Part shown: positions 1 through 10,035 of the stretch, in pieces
Numbering within the stretch: position 1 is the stretch's first letter
How the letters are laid out: the number at the start of each line of letters is the position of its first letter
Source: Flavobacterium sp. 5
GTDB lineage: Bacteria; Bacteroidota; Bacteroidia; Flavobacteriales; Flavobacteriaceae
DNA: 64,000 bases
Assembly: GCF_002813295.1 (NCBI RefSeq)
Contig: NZ_PHUE01000001.1
Span: 124,001-188,000 of the forward strand
Direction of reading: 5' to 3'
The notes under the pieces: generated by a model
What the model was told of the DNA's origin: nothing
The model's input: the letters and a program-made list of their open reading frames with translations, nothing else
The model's database searches: none
Position numbers and translations under genes: made by a program

Positions 1-179
1 AAGGGCAAAATTCCTAAAAACATGGATAAAACAGACACTACCACCAACAAAAGATAACCTACAATTTTATAATCTAAATAATCCCTAACGATCAAGCACA
101 ACAACGCTACAATTCCAACTGATAATACGCTTATTAAATACTGATTTTTTATTTTCATTTGATTCAAAATACTATTCAT
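1..179 (-). CDS. Sensor kinase N-terminus, KdpD-like DUF4118 membrane domain (partial)
   Basis: The minus strand opens at an ATG at 179-177 and stays open to the window edge, about 59 codons. After a short basic start (MNSILNQMKIKNQY) come two hydrophobic helices joined by a short polar turn (VRDYLDYKIV). This is the pattern of the DUF4118 four-helix membrane domain of KdpD-type histidine kinases. The kinase core would lie left of the window. An alternative start is the in-frame ATG at 158-156. The family call rests only on this membrane segment, so any other protein carrying DUF4118 would also fit. Confidence 0.55.
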   Translation of the reverse strand, partial: MNSILNQMKIKNQYLISVLSVGIVALLCLIVRDYLDYKIVGYLLLVVVSVLSMFLGILP

Positions 180-255
180 AATCTTCGTATTTGATTGATA
201 GGACAAAGTTAAATCATATCATGTAAGTATTTTATAATATAACTTAGCAGGATAT

Positions 256-287
256 AAAGATTTTATAAAGATTTTATAAAGATTTTG
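256..287. repeat. Three 11-bp tandem repeats in a divergent promoter region
   Basis: The unit AAAGATTTTAT occurs three times head to tail, the last copy ending in G. The array lies in the 342-bp gap between the leftward sensor kinase and rightward panB. Direct repeats spaced one helical turn apart could be binding sites for a regulator, or simple slippage in AT-rich DNA. The only other feature I see in this gap is a weak -7-like TACTTTTA at 452-459, upstream of panB. Confidence 0.55.
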
Positions 288-521
288 TTTTGAATTAAAT
301 GGGATGAGTTTTTCTGTAAAAGACACCTTGCCATCTTTCAATTATTGTAAAAATTCTGCAAAATAGTAAGTTAAAATAGTAATACCATAATTTCTGAAGC
401 CTCATTTTTGATATTCTTCACAAAAATTCAATTTAAAAAAATTCAATTTATTACTTTTACAATCTCAAAAGCAAAAATAAAATCAATACCGAACATTTCG
501 GAATAAAAATCATACATCACA

Positions 522-1340
522 ATGTCTGCAATAAAAAAAGATTACAAAAGAATTACCACCAAATCTTTAATTGAGATGAAATCCAATGGAGAAAAAATCT
601 CAATGCTAACTGCCTATGATTATACCATGGCAAAAATTGTGGATACCGCTGGAATTGATGTAATTCTGGTTGGAGACTCAGCTTCGAATGTAATGGCAGG
701 TCACGAAACCACTTTACCTATTACTCTTGACCAAATGATTTATCATGCATCATCAGTAGTTAGAGCTGTAGAAAGAGCTTTAGTTGTTGTTGATTTACCT
801 TTTGGTAGTTACCAATCCGATTCTAAAGAAGCCTTACGTTCTTCTATCAGAATAATGAAAGAAAGTGGCGGACATGCTGTAAAATTAGAAGGTGGTAAAG
901 AAATAAAAGAATCTATCAAAAAAATCTTAAACGCTGGGATTCCTGTTATGGGGCATTTAGGATTAACTCCTCAGTCTATATACAAATTTGGTACTTATAC
1001 AGTTCGTGCTAAAGAAGAAGAAGAAGCAGAAAAATTAATCGAAGATGCTAAATTATTGGAGCAATTAGGTTGTTTTGCTTTGGTTCTTGAAAAAATCCCT
1101 GCTCATTTAGCACAAAAAGTTGCTGAAAGTATTTCAATCCCAGTTATTGGAATTGGTGCTGGTGGTGGCGTCGATGGACAAGTATTGGTAATTCATGACA
1201 TGTTAGGAATGAACAACGAATTTAGTCCTCGTTTCTTAAGACGTTATATGAATTTGTATGAAGGAATGACTTCCGCTATTAGCCAATATGTAGAAGATGT
1301 AAAATCTAAAGATTTTCCAAACGAAAAAGAGCAATACTAA
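522..1340 (+). CDS. panB: 3-methyl-2-oxobutanoate hydroxymethyltransferase (ketopantoate hydroxymethyltransferase)
   Basis: PanB adds a hydroxymethyl group from 5,10-methylene-tetrahydrofolate to 2-oxoisovalerate, the first committed step of pantothenate and CoA synthesis, in the cytoplasm. The 272-residue length is normal for the family. Visible hallmarks are the metal-binding segment [12 protein letters not shown], the LPFGSYQ strand, the catalytic-Glu region [11 protein letters not shown] and the C-terminal [20 protein letters not shown]. The start is the ATG at 522; a -7-like TACTTTTA lies at 452-459. A pseudouridine synthase follows after 52 bp and may be cotranscribed. No panC or panD is nearby. 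Confidence 0.95.
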   Translation: MSAIKKDYKRITTKSLIEMKSNGEKISMLTAYDYTMAKIVDTAGIDVILVGDSASNVMAGHETTLPITLDQMIYHASSVVRAVERALVVVDLPFGSYQSDSKEALRSSIRIMKESGGHAVKLEGGKEIKESIKKILNAGIPVMGHLGLTPQSIYKFGTYTVRAKEEEEAEKLIEDAKLLEQLGCFALVLEKIPAHLAQKVAESISIPVIGIGAGGGVDGQVLVIHDMLGMNNEFSPRFLRRYMNLYEGMTSAISQYVEDVKSKDFPNEKEQY

Positions 1341-1392
1341 TTTATTTTAGGTATTCAATTTACATTCATTTCAATAGTAAAACACTACACAA

Positions 1393-2088
1393 TTGTCTAA
1401 TAAAGTAATTTCAAATAAAAATAATCTTCAAATTTTGCATGAAGACAATCACCTTATCGTGGTAAATAAACGTGTAGGTGATATTGTGCAGGGAGATAAA
1501 ACAGGTGACAAACCATTAAGCGAAGTTGTAAAAGAATACATAAAAGACAAATACAACAAACCTGGTGAAGTTTTCCTTGGAGTTGTTCATCGTTTAGACA
1601 GACCTACTACCGGTATTGTTGTTTTTGCTCGTACAAGTAAGGCATTGACTCGAATGAATGAATTATTCAGCAACAGAGAAACTAAAAAAACATATTGGGC
1701 AGTAATCAAAAATAAACCTCCCAAGCAAGAAGATACGCTTGTTCATTACATCAAAAGGAACGAAAAAAACAATACTTCAAAAGCACATCTTAAAGAAGTT
1801 CCTGATAGCAAAATGGCTAGTTTAGAATATAAAATCATCAAAGAACTAGACAATTATTACGGATTGGAAATACAGTTACATACTGGCAGGCATCATCAAA
1901 TAAGAGCGCAACTCTCTGCAATTGGATCTCCAATAAAAGGTGATTTAAAATACGGTTTTGACAGAAGCAATCCTGACGGGGGTATTCATTTACATGCCAG
2001 AAAATTAACATTTATTCATCCCGTTACAAAAGAGAACATCACAATCATTGCCCCAACACCAGAAGAAGTTATTTGGAAAGCCATTTAA
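1393..2088 (+). CDS. RluA-family RNA pseudouridine synthase
   Basis: This 231-residue enzyme isomerises uridine to pseudouridine in rRNA or tRNA. It carries the catalytic motif HRLDRPTTG, whose Asp is the nucleophile of the RluA/RluC/RluD group, and the later LHTGRHHQIRAQL segment that lines the active site. It begins directly with the catalytic fold and has no N-terminal S4 domain, which argues against RluC/RluD and for a short RluA-like member. The only start near the first conserved block is a TTG at 1393; no ATG is available without losing the N-terminus. The target nucleotide cannot be read from sequence. Confidence 0.88.
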   Translation: MSNKVISNKNNLQILHEDNHLIVVNKRVGDIVQGDKTGDKPLSEVVKEYIKDKYNKPGEVFLGVVHRLDRPTTGIVVFARTSKALTRMNELFSNRETKKTYWAVIKNKPPKQEDTLVHYIKRNEKNNTSKAHLKEVPDSKMASLEYKIIKELDNYYGLEIQLHTGRHHQIRAQLSAIGSPIKGDLKYGFDRSNPDGGIHLHARKLTFIHPVTKENITIIAPTPEEVIWKAI

Positions 2089-2166
2089 ATTTTAGTCCGA
2101 AAAGGATTTTATTTTAAATTTTAAATTTAACTTGCACTTGTACAACGATTTAAATCTTTTTTAGCT

Positions 2167-3498
2167 ATGCCTTACAAATTGAATATTAGTACAAGAAAAG
2201 AAGCTTTAACAAAATTAATGGATGAAATTATCAAACATGAAAATGACATCATCCAAGCATTATATGAGGATTTCAAAAAACCTCCTTTTGAATCAATTGC
2301 TACCGAAACCAGTTATATCATTTCGGAATTAAGAGATACCTTAAAGAACATTGAAAAATGGGCAAAAATTAGAAATGTGACTCCTTCAATACTTAATTTC
2401 CCATCAACAGATTATATAGTTAAAGAACCTTACGGGAAAGTTTTAATCATAGCGCCTTGGAATTACCCATTTCAATTAGCAATAGCCCCTTTAATTGCTG
2501 CTGTTGCTGCTGGTAATCAAGTAGTCTTAAAGCCTTCTGAATTAACTCCAAAAACTTCATCTATAATTTTTAAAATTATAGAAAAAGTATTCCAACATCA
2601 ACATGTAAAAGTAATTGAAGGTGGTGTTGAAGCAACTCAAAAATTATTAGCTCAACGTTGGGATTATATTTTCTTTACAGGAAGTGTTGCTGTTGGCAAA
2701 ATTGTAGCTAAAGCGGCTGCAGAACATCTTACCCCTGTTACTCTTGAATTAGGAGGGAAAAACCCTTGTATAATTGATGAAACTGCTAATCTAAAACTAG
2801 CTGCTAAGAGAATAGTTTGGGGGAAATTTTTAAATGCCGGTCAGACTTGTATTGCACCAGATTATATTTTGATACAGGAAGAAATGAAAAGTCATTTTGT
2901 TGACTTTATGAAAAATGAAATCACAAATGCATATGGAGTAAATCCAAAAAAATCACCTGACTTTGCTCGAATAGTAAATGAAAAAAACTGGCATCGTTTG
3001 GTGAGTATCATTGAACCAGAGAAAGTAATTTTTGGCGGAGAAAATGATGTTGAAGATTGCTATATTGCCCCAACATTAATTGAAGAAAATAATCTTGAAA
3101 GCTCCCTCATGCAAGAAGAAATTTTTGGTCCTTTACTTCCTATAATTACTTACAAAGAAGAAAAAGAAATAGGTCAAATAATTTCAAAATATGAGAAACC
3201 ACTAGCTTTATATGTCTTTACTGATGATAGGAAATTTGCAAAAAAAATAATTTTGAACTATTCATTCGGTGGTGGTTGTATTAATGATACAGTAATTCAT
3301 TTTGCGAACAAAAAACTTCCTTTTGGTGGTGTTGGTCATAGCGGAATTGGTGCTTACCATGGCCAATTGAGTTTTGATACTTTCTCACATCATAAAGGAG
3401 TAGTAAAAAAAGCAAATTGGTTGGATTTAAATTTAAGATACGCACCCTATACAAACAACAAAATTAATACTCTGAAGAAATTATTAAACTGGTTATAA
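2167..3498 (+). CDS. Class 3 aldehyde dehydrogenase
   Basis: A 443-residue NAD(P)-dependent aldehyde dehydrogenase that oxidises aldehydes to carboxylic acids. Family signatures appear in order: APWNYPFQL, the cofactor loop FTGSVAVGKIV, the general-base glutamate in LELGGKNP, the nucleophilic cysteine in NAGQTCIAPDY, EEIFGPLLPI and LPFGGVGHSGIGAYHG. The short length without an N-terminal extension, and the GGVGHSGIGAYHG ending, place it in the ALDH3 (fatty or aromatic aldehyde) class. It stands 78 bp downstream of the pseudouridine synthase with no obvious terminator between. The natural substrate is not evident from context. Confidence 0.93.
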   Translation: MPYKLNISTRKEALTKLMDEIIKHENDIIQALYEDFKKPPFESIATETSYIISELRDTLKNIEKWAKIRNVTPSILNFPSTDYIVKEPYGKVLIIAPWNYPFQLAIAPLIAAVAAGNQVVLKPSELTPKTSSIIFKIIEKVFQHQHVKVIEGGVEATQKLLAQRWDYIFFTGSVAVGKIVAKAAAEHLTPVTLELGGKNPCIIDETANLKLAAKRIVWGKFLNAGQTCIAPDYILIQEEMKSHFVDFMKNEITNAYGVNPKKSPDFARIVNEKNWHRLVSIIEPEKVIFGGENDVEDCYIAPTLIEENNLESSLMQEEIFGPLLPIITYKEEKEIGQIISKYEKPLALYVFTDDRKFAKKIILNYSFGGGCINDTVIHFANKKLPFGGVGHSGIGAYHGQLSFDTFSHHKGVVKKANWLDLNLRYAPYTNNKINTLKKLLNWL

Positions 3499-3718
3499 CA
3501 AATAAAACTTATTGAAACTTTAAAAAATAACGTTGAAAAATTATCATCTCTTTTAAAAGTAAAAAAAACAGTAAATTTACACGCAGATACAGAAAACTCT
3601 AAGATAAAATATTGTTATATTTTGGAAACAGGATATTTTTAATGAAGTATTTATCGAATACCATTTGAAGAAATCTATTTTTAAATATAAATCTAACAAA
3701 TAAATAACCAAGCTATAA

Positions 3719-4489
3719 ATGAGCCAAACATTAGAAAAATTACATGATATTGAAAAAAATGGATACCAAATAGATTTTGGAAATGTATTCAATCATGCCT
3801 TTGAGAATTACAAAAAAATCGCTTTATATGCTGGATTAGTACTTTTTATCTTTAGTGCCTTATTCATTGTTTTTGCTAGTGTTTCCTTGGTATCGATTCT
3901 AGGAGTAACTGAAATGACTAAAGAACTTTCCCCAGAAAAATTTAAAATAGAAAACATGTCTGAGTCAAATCTATTAACACTTGGGGCAATTTCTATATTC
4001 ATTTCTGTATTACTAAGTCCATTCCAAGCCGCATTTTTAAAAATGACCGATCATGGAGAAAGAGATGAAGCATTTTTAGTTTCTTCTTTATTTTCATATT
4101 ATAAATTACCTTATTTGAAAGAAATTATAATTTCAACTTTATTAATTTCGACAATCAGTTTTGCCCAAGCTACTTTAATGTCGTTTTTAAAATTTGATAT
4201 CCTTGGCACTATCCTCACCTATTTTATCTCCTTCATAACACTACTTACTATTCCTCTTATTATTTTTGGTAATTTAAATGCAATTGATGCTATAAAATAT
4301 AGTACTAAGATTGTTTTTAAACAGCCTTTTATTTTATTAGGATTAATCGTTGTGGCTATAATTGGTTCATTTGTAGGCCTTATAGGTTGTTGTATTGGTA
4401 TTTTCTTTACATTACCTTTTATTTATTCTATGAATTATGCAATTTACTCTGCTATAATAGGAATAGAGAATCCTGTAGAAAATGAGTAA
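3719..4489 (+). CDS. Multi-pass inner membrane protein of unknown function
   Basis: I do not recognise a characterised family. The 256-residue protein has a polar N-terminus of about 30 residues (MSQTLEKLHDIEKNGYQIDF), then about five or six hydrophobic segments at roughly residues 33-60, 85-105, 137-160, 163-185 and 203-245. A middle loop, TDHGERDEAFLVSSLFSYYK, resembles proteins with a repeated membrane-embedded unit. Similar flavobacterial proteins have sometimes carried the misleading label beta-carotene monooxygenase; nothing here supports that. It stands alone between an aldehyde dehydrogenase and a sensor kinase. Confidence 0.7.
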   Translation: MSQTLEKLHDIEKNGYQIDFGNVFNHAFENYKKIALYAGLVLFIFSALFIVFASVSLVSILGVTEMTKELSPEKFKIENMSESNLLTLGAISIFISVLLSPFQAAFLKMTDHGERDEAFLVSSLFSYYKLPYLKEIIISTLLISTISFAQATLMSFLKFDILGTILTYFISFITLLTIPLIIFGNLNAIDAIKYSTKIVFKQPFILLGLIVVAIIGSFVGLIGCCIGIFFTLPFIYSMNYAIYSAIIGIENPVENE

Positions 4490-4571
4490 CATATACCTTT
4501 AGTATAGAAATAGAGCATTAAATTGTAAACACTAAAAACATTAATCAAATAGTTATTACCCCCGCAAGACT

Positions 4572-7500
4572 ATGTTATTATGTTGTAAAATTTTATTGTT
4601 TTTCAACTTCAACTTTTCTTTTTTGAGTTCAGTTTATATTCCTATGTCATCAAGTCTCGTAAAAACATTTTTTATAATGACAGCACATAGAAATAGTGTC
4701 CTATTAGCATTGCTTCTAATTTTATTATTAGCTATTTTTTATTCCAACACTAAAATAAATTCTATTTTAAAAAACACTGATAATCTTCCACCAAAAGAAT
4801 CAGACAAGAGAGAATATCAGCTTTATTTATTGTTTCTAGGTTTGACACTTCCTTTAATTGAAATCTTGTTTGAATTATACAACATTAGGCCAAAAAGCTT
4901 ATTAATTCAAAACTTTTCCATTGGAGTCTTTTTTTTATTATTCTTTTTAATAAGCGAAAAATCAAAATATTTATATAATAGAATTCAAAATATTTATATT
5001 TTCTTCTTTTGTCTCTATTTTATTTTAATACTATACAACATAATTTTCTTACCCAAAGATCCAATTCCTACTTATGCATATATAATAGCTTTTTTCTTTT
5101 CATATATCATTATTAAGCCAATACAAAAATATTGGATTTTCTCAGGATTTGTATTTTCGTATTTAATCATACTATATGTATTTGATTTAGTCCCTGTCAA
5201 AAAAGCAATTATACTTGTCAATTATTCAATCATGGTTTTTGTCATAAACCATATCAGACATGTCTCTATATCCAAAATTCAAGAAAAATTTAATTTTACC
5301 AATGAAATAGTCAATAAAGGAAATTCACTTACCATAGCCACCAATAAATTAGGGGAAGTAACTTTTTGCAGTGATACAATAACGGCAATTTTAGGCTACA
5401 CTCCTAAAGAAGTAATGGGATATGGATTTTGGAAACTTACAGAAGATCCTGAATTCATTGGTATTGATTATCATAAAAATTTTATAGATAATCGCTTATA
5501 TGTTAGAAAATTAAAATGTAAAAACGGCGAATATAAATTCATTCAATGGATTGATAAAAAGTTTGCAGAAGACTCAATTATTGGCATAGGTCAAGATATT
5601 ACCAATGAAATAAAAATTAGGAAACAATATGAAACTTTAATTCAAACTGCTGTAGATATCATTTTTGAAGCAGATGCAGAAGGCAAATTTACTTTCGTAA
5701 ATGATTATGCAATAAAAACTTTAGGATATTCTAAAAATGAATTTCTTTCCAAAGATTTTTCTTCATTAATTAGAAAAGATTACATTACCAATACCATGAG
5801 TTTTTACCAAAACATTCTTGATATTGAAGAAAATTTTACTACTCTGGAGTTCCCTATTATTAAAAAGGACGGAAGTGAATTATGGATTTCCCAAAATGTT
5901 TATGTAAGAAGAAATAGTTTCGGAGAAATAGATGGCTATTCCGGAATTGCTAGAGATATTACCCTCTTAAAAAACATAGAGGATGAAAAATCAAGCAGGC
6001 AGTTTAAAATTGAAAAATATAGTAAAACACTCAAAAACTTAGCAGTTTTAAACCATTCCAACAGTGACAATTTTGACCAAACTATTATTAATATTTTACA
6101 AATTACCTCTGTAACATTGGGCGTACACAGAGCTGGCTATTGGACATATGACTCTGACAGAATTATTTGTAACAAACTATATGATTCTAAAACAAATATC
6201 TTTGAAACAGATATTCAATTTTATAAAAATGAAAACCCTGGTTATTTCGAAAAAATAGAAAATAAACTTCAAGTAGTTTTATCAGATATTAGATCTTATT
6301 CTACCAAAAATAGAACAAACGATAATTACATATACAATAACAATATATTCTCTACACTCGATACCCCTATTTTCATTGATGGGGAGTTAAAAGGTATCCT
6401 CACTTTCGAATCAACTCAACAAATTAAAAATTGGGACAATGAGGATATTAATTTTGCAAAATCTATATCGGATCTAATTGTAATTGCATTAGCATCTCAG
6501 ATGCGATTAGAAATAGAGCGAAAACTGGCCTACAAAAGTGAATTACTTTTGATAATTAATAAAAATACTAATCAATTTTTATTAGAAAAAAGCACTAGTA
6601 AACTCATCATGGGAATTATAAATGAGCTTGGTAAAGTAACAAACTCAGAACGTATTTCTTACTTTAAAAAAGACTCGAAAACCAATTGTTTTAACCAAAA
6701 GTGCATGTGGACAAATGAGCTACGAGGTTTTGATTCTGTTCACCCCATACTCCAAAATATTTCATTTGATGAGTTTGATACTAATTTAAAAGACTTATCT
6801 CCAGCAGAATTCTTTGAAAATATTATTGCAAAAATCCAAAATGAAACGGTAAAAGTTGGTTTGAGTCGCTTAAACCCAGATTCAATGTTATTGTTTCCTG
6901 TTTTTATAAAGAATGAATTTAACGGTTTTTTTGCATTTGATAATTCAACAGAAGAGCGCATTTGGAGTCGAGATGAAATTTCAATTTTAGAGTTGTTAGT
7001 AAAAAATATATCTTCCTCTATCGAACGAAATATAAATGAATCTATTATTGAAGAAAGCGAAGAGCGATTCCGTTTATTAGCAAATAATATCCCAGGTACC
7101 GTATATCTATCCAATTACGACGAAAAGTACACAAAGATTTATCTTAACGACGAAATTGAAAAACTAACGGGATATCCTAAATCTGATTTTTTAGAAAATA
7201 AAATATTTTTTATAGACTTAATTTTACGTGAAGATTTAGAAAAGGTACTAGCAAAAAACAAAATCGCTTTAGAAGAAAAAAAAGCAGTACATATTATTTA
7301 TCGAATTACCCATAAAAATGGCTCTATCGTTTGGATTGAAGAATTTGGAGATTCGATAATTAAAAATGGTGAAATAGCTTTCATGGAAGGAATACTTATC
7401 GATATTACCGAAAAGAAAAAAAATGAATCTATTGTTAAAGAAAAAGAATTTGCAGAGGCAGCCAATAAAGCTAAATCTGAGTTTCTTGCCAATATGAGCC

Positions 7501-8624
7501 ATGAAATAAGAACCCCATTAAACGGTATAATAGGTTACACCGATTTATTAATGAATTCTAAACTCGAAAACACTCAAAAACAATATATGACTACCATTAA
7601 TCAATCGGCCAATACTTTATTGGAAGTGGTTAATGACATACTCGATTTTTCTAAAATTGAATCAGGTAAATTAGAACTCAATATTGAAAAACACAGAATC
7701 GAAGATATTATTATTCAGATAAAAGAGCTAATTAATTACCAAGCTCTTTCTAAAAATCTGGAAATAAATTATATTGTTAACGATGATGTCCCAAAATTTA
7801 TTTGTGTTGACTATATTCGTTTAAAACAAATACTTATCAATCTACTGACAAATGCAATAAAATTCACACATGTTGGCAGCATAGATTTAACTATTTCCGC
7901 ATTAGAAATTCATAAAAACCAAACCCTTTTGAGATTTTCGGTAAAAGATACTGGGATTGGTATTCGAAAAAACAATCAGAAAATCATTTTTCAAGCCTTT
8001 TCACAAGAAGACAGTTCGACTACTAAAAAATTTGGTGGAACAGGATTGGGTTTAACAATTTCAAATCAATTGTTAAGTTTAATGAATAGTAAATTACAAA
8101 TTAATAGTCAGTACAATGTTGGAAGTACTTTTTTCTTCGATATTAAATTAAGAAGTAGCAATAAATTAAAACAAGACAAATTAATAGACTCTAAAAAAGT
8201 AATTACAGAAAATCGTATCTTACAATTTGAAAATGAAGAGCCCAAAATATTAATTGTAGAAGACAATAAAATTAATATGCTTTTGACTAAAACGTTAGTC
8301 AAACAAATCATTCCAAAATGTATCATTTATGAATCCAGTGATGGAGAAAAGGCTCTTGAAAAAGTGTTAAAAATCAATCCTGACATTATTTTTATGGATA
8401 TCCAAATGCCATTAATAAATGGATATGAAGCCACAAAACTGATTCGAGAAATAGAACAATTAGAATCCACCATTATCATTGCCCTTACAGCGGGAACGAT
8501 AATGGGAGAAAAAGAAAAATGCATAGAAGCGGGTATGAATGATTATGTTTCAAAACCTATCGTAAAGAAAACTCTTGAAGATATTTTAGAAAAATGGTTG
8601 AAACCAAAAAGTATCATTTTATAA
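4572..8624 (+). CDS. Hybrid sensor histidine kinase with PAS, GAF and receiver domains
   Basis: A 1350-residue membrane-anchored hybrid kinase. Residues up to about 245 contain six or seven hydrophobic helices. Then follow PAS domains at about 245-355 and 353-470, two GAF-like domains at about 487-650 and 659-825, a third PAS at about 830-950, the HisKA dimerisation helix with phospho-acceptor His977 in NMSHEIRTPLNG, an HATPase domain (KDTGIGI and GGTGLGLTIS boxes) and a C-terminal receiver with phospho-acceptor Asp1276 in IIFMDIQMP and the conserved Lys in VSKP. The start is uncertain; in-frame ATGs at 4644 and 4677 would still leave the helices intact. There is no adjacent regulator gene, so phosphotransfer may run through a separate HPt protein. 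The signal sensed is unknown. Confidence 0.92.
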   Translation: MLLCCKILLFFNFNFSFLSSVYIPMSSSLVKTFFIMTAHRNSVLLALLLILLLAIFYSNTKINSILKNTDNLPPKESDKREYQLYLLFLGLTLPLIEILFELYNIRPKSLLIQNFSIGVFFLLFFLISEKSKYLYNRIQNIYIFFFCLYFILILYNIIFLPKDPIPTYAYIIAFFFSYIIIKPIQKYWIFSGFVFSYLIILYVFDLVPVKKAIILVNYSIMVFVINHIRHVSISKIQEKFNFTNEIVNKGNSLTIATNKLGEVTFCSDTITAILGYTPKEVMGYGFWKLTEDPEFIGIDYHKNFIDNRLYVRKLKCKNGEYKFIQWIDKKFAEDSIIGIGQDITNEIKIRKQYETLIQTAVDIIFEADAEGKFTFVNDYAIKTLGYSKNEFLSKDFSSLIRKDYITNTMSFYQNILDIEENFTTLEFPIIKKDGSELWISQNVYVRRNSFGEIDGYSGIARDITLLKNIEDEKSSRQFKIEKYSKTLKNLAVLNHSNSDNFDQTIINILQITSVTLGVHRAGYWTYDSDRIICNKLYDSKTNIFETDIQFYKNENPGYFEKIENKLQVVLSDIRSYSTKNRTNDNYIYNNNIFSTLDTPIFIDGELKGILTFESTQQIKNWDNEDINFAKSISDLIVIALASQMRLEIERKLAYKSELLLIINKNTNQFLLEKSTSKLIMGIINELGKVTNSERISYFKKDSKTNCFNQKCMWTNELRGFDSVHPILQNISFDEFDTNLKDLSPAEFFENIIAKIQNETVKVGLSRLNPDSMLLFPVFIKNEFNGFFAFDNSTEERIWSRDEISILELLVKNISSSIERNINESIIEESEERFRLLANNIPGTVYLSNYDEKYTKIYLNDEIEKLTGYPKSDFLENKIFFIDLILREDLEKVLAKNKIALEEKKAVHIIYRITHKNGSIVWIEEFGDSIIKNGEIAFMEGILIDITEKKKNESIVKEKEFAEAANKAKSEFLANMSHEIRTPLNGIIGYTDLLMNSKLENTQKQYMTTINQSANTLLEVVNDILDFSKIESGKLELNIEKHRIEDIIIQIKELINYQALSKNLEINYIVNDDVPKFICVDYIRLKQILINLLTNAIKFTHVGSIDLTISALEIHKNQTLLRFSVKDTGIGIRKNNQKIIFQAFSQEDSSTTKKFGGTGLGLTISNQLLSLMNSKLQINSQYNVGSTFFFDIKLRSSNKLKQDKLIDSKKVITENRILQFENEEPKILIVEDNKINMLLTKTLVKQIIPKCIIYESSDGEKALEKVLKINPDIIFMDIQMPLINGYEATKLIREIEQLESTIIIALTAGTIMGEKEKCIEAGMNDYVSKPIVKKTLEDILEKWLKPKSIIL

Positions 8625-8686
8625 ATCTGCCTTATTTTTATAAATACTATTAATATTCAATCACTAACTAATAAATTGTACAAGCT

Positions 8687-9547
8687 ATGAAATGGATTGG
8701 AAGAAGACAAAGTGAAAATGTAGAAGATCGCAGAGGAATGTCGTCTGGCGGCAAAACCATTGTGGGTGGTGGAATAATTGGAATTATTATTTTATTGGTA
8801 AATGCTTTTGGTGGTGAAAATGCTCAAATGATTACCCCAATATTAGAACAATTCAATCAACAGGAGACAACACAAACCGAAAGCAGACCTTTGACCGAAA
8901 AGGAAAAAGTGGAAGGTGAATTTGTAAAAACACTCATGGCTGATAATGAAGATATTTGGGCAAAAATATTTGAAGAAAATAGTTTAACTTTTGAAGCTCC
9001 AAAACTTATTCTTTTTAGTGGGCAAGTTGAAACTGCTTGTGGAGGAGCCAGCTCAGCATCAGGACCTTTTTATTGTCCAGGCGACAAAACCATTTATATG
9101 GATATGACCTTTTTTGATGAATTGAGAACCAAATTTGGAGCCGAAGGAGGTGATTTTGCTGTTGCCTATGTAATGGCACATGAATTTGGTCATCATATTC
9201 AAACCTTATTAGGAACTTCTGGAAAGGTGCGCCAATTACAAGAAAATAAAAGTGAAACTGAAGGCAATAAACTTTCGGTTGCTTTAGAATTACAAGCCGA
9301 TTTTTATGCTGGTCTTTGGACACATTACAACGAAAAACAAAACAAAATATTGGAAGCGGGCGATATTGAAGAAGCTTTAAGTGCCGCAAATGCTGTTGGT
9401 GATGATGCCATTCAGAAAAAAATGCAAGGTCAAGTTGTTCCAGATTCTTTTACTCACGGAACATCAAAACAGAGAATGTATTGGTTTAATCGTGGTTTTG
9501 AATCTGGCGATATTAAAAAAGGTGATACCTTTTCGGAAGTGAATTAA
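8687..9547 (+). CDS. Neutral zinc metallopeptidase, YpfJ family
   Basis: A 286-residue protein of the predicted neutral zinc metallopeptidase family (PF04228, E. coli YpfJ). It starts with the characteristic MKWIGRRQSENVEDRRG, has one membrane anchor near residues 24-41 (GGGIIGIIILLVNAFGG) and a soluble domain containing the conserved CGGASSASGPFYCPGDK segment. The zinc-binding HEFGHH motif starts at His165, with Glu166 as general base, and ALELQADFYAGLW supplies the further conserved acidic residues. Length and motif order are normal. Its substrate is unknown in the family. A small lipoprotein gene follows 39 bp downstream. Confidence 0.92.
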   Translation: MKWIGRRQSENVEDRRGMSSGGKTIVGGGIIGIIILLVNAFGGENAQMITPILEQFNQQETTQTESRPLTEKEKVEGEFVKTLMADNEDIWAKIFEENSLTFEAPKLILFSGQVETACGGASSASGPFYCPGDKTIYMDMTFFDELRTKFGAEGGDFAVAYVMAHEFGHHIQTLLGTSGKVRQLQENKSETEGNKLSVALELQADFYAGLWTHYNEKQNKILEAGDIEEALSAANAVGDDAIQKKMQGQVVPDSFTHGTSKQRMYWFNRGFESGDIKKGDTFSEVN

Positions 9548-9586
9548 ATAATAATACTTTTACTGGAATTTAAACACAAGTCCTAA

Positions 9587-9997
9587 ATGAAGAAAGTAGA
9601 ATTAATTACAATTCTAACAATTGGAATATTAAGCAGCTGTAGTAGCAATAATGATTCAACAGAAGCTCAAAAAGATAGTTCTTTTGCATACAAAATAGTA
9701 AGTGCAAAAGGTTATGATAATCAATTAAAAGAAGTTGAATTACCTTTTACAATTGATAAAGATTCAAAACTTACCTATAATAAAGTTGGACAAGCTATTG
9801 ATTTAACTGTATATAAAAATAACTCATTAGTAACTAGTACATTTATTGTTACATCCTACAACAATAAAACATACCATACAATAGTTGAATCAGATGATAA
9901 TAACACTTATGATTTTGTTTTAGTTAATGGTAAAATTGAAAATAATATTTTTTATAAAAATGTTTTCTCTGCTAAAGTTGTTTTTACAATTGAATAA
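9587..9997 (+). CDS. Small lipoprotein of unknown function
   Basis: A 136-residue protein with a short signal peptide ending in the lipobox LSSC (lipidated Cys18) followed by a Ser/Asn-rich linker (SSNNDST), so it should be exported and lipid-anchored. The rest looks like a beta-rich domain with alternating hydrophobic and polar residues. I do not recognise the family. The gene lies 39 bp after the zinc peptidase and its stop is only 38 bp from the convergent end of the YifB gene. Confidence 0.75.
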   Translation: MKKVELITILTIGILSSCSSNNDSTEAQKDSSFAYKIVSAKGYDNQLKEVELPFTIDKDSKLTYNKVGQAIDLTVYKNNSLVTSTFIVTSYNNKTYHTIVESDDNNTYDFVLVNGKIENNIFYKNVFSAKVVFTIE

Positions 9998-10035
9998 AAT
10001 AAAACTATAATTCTGAATTCAGTAATCCAAAAGGA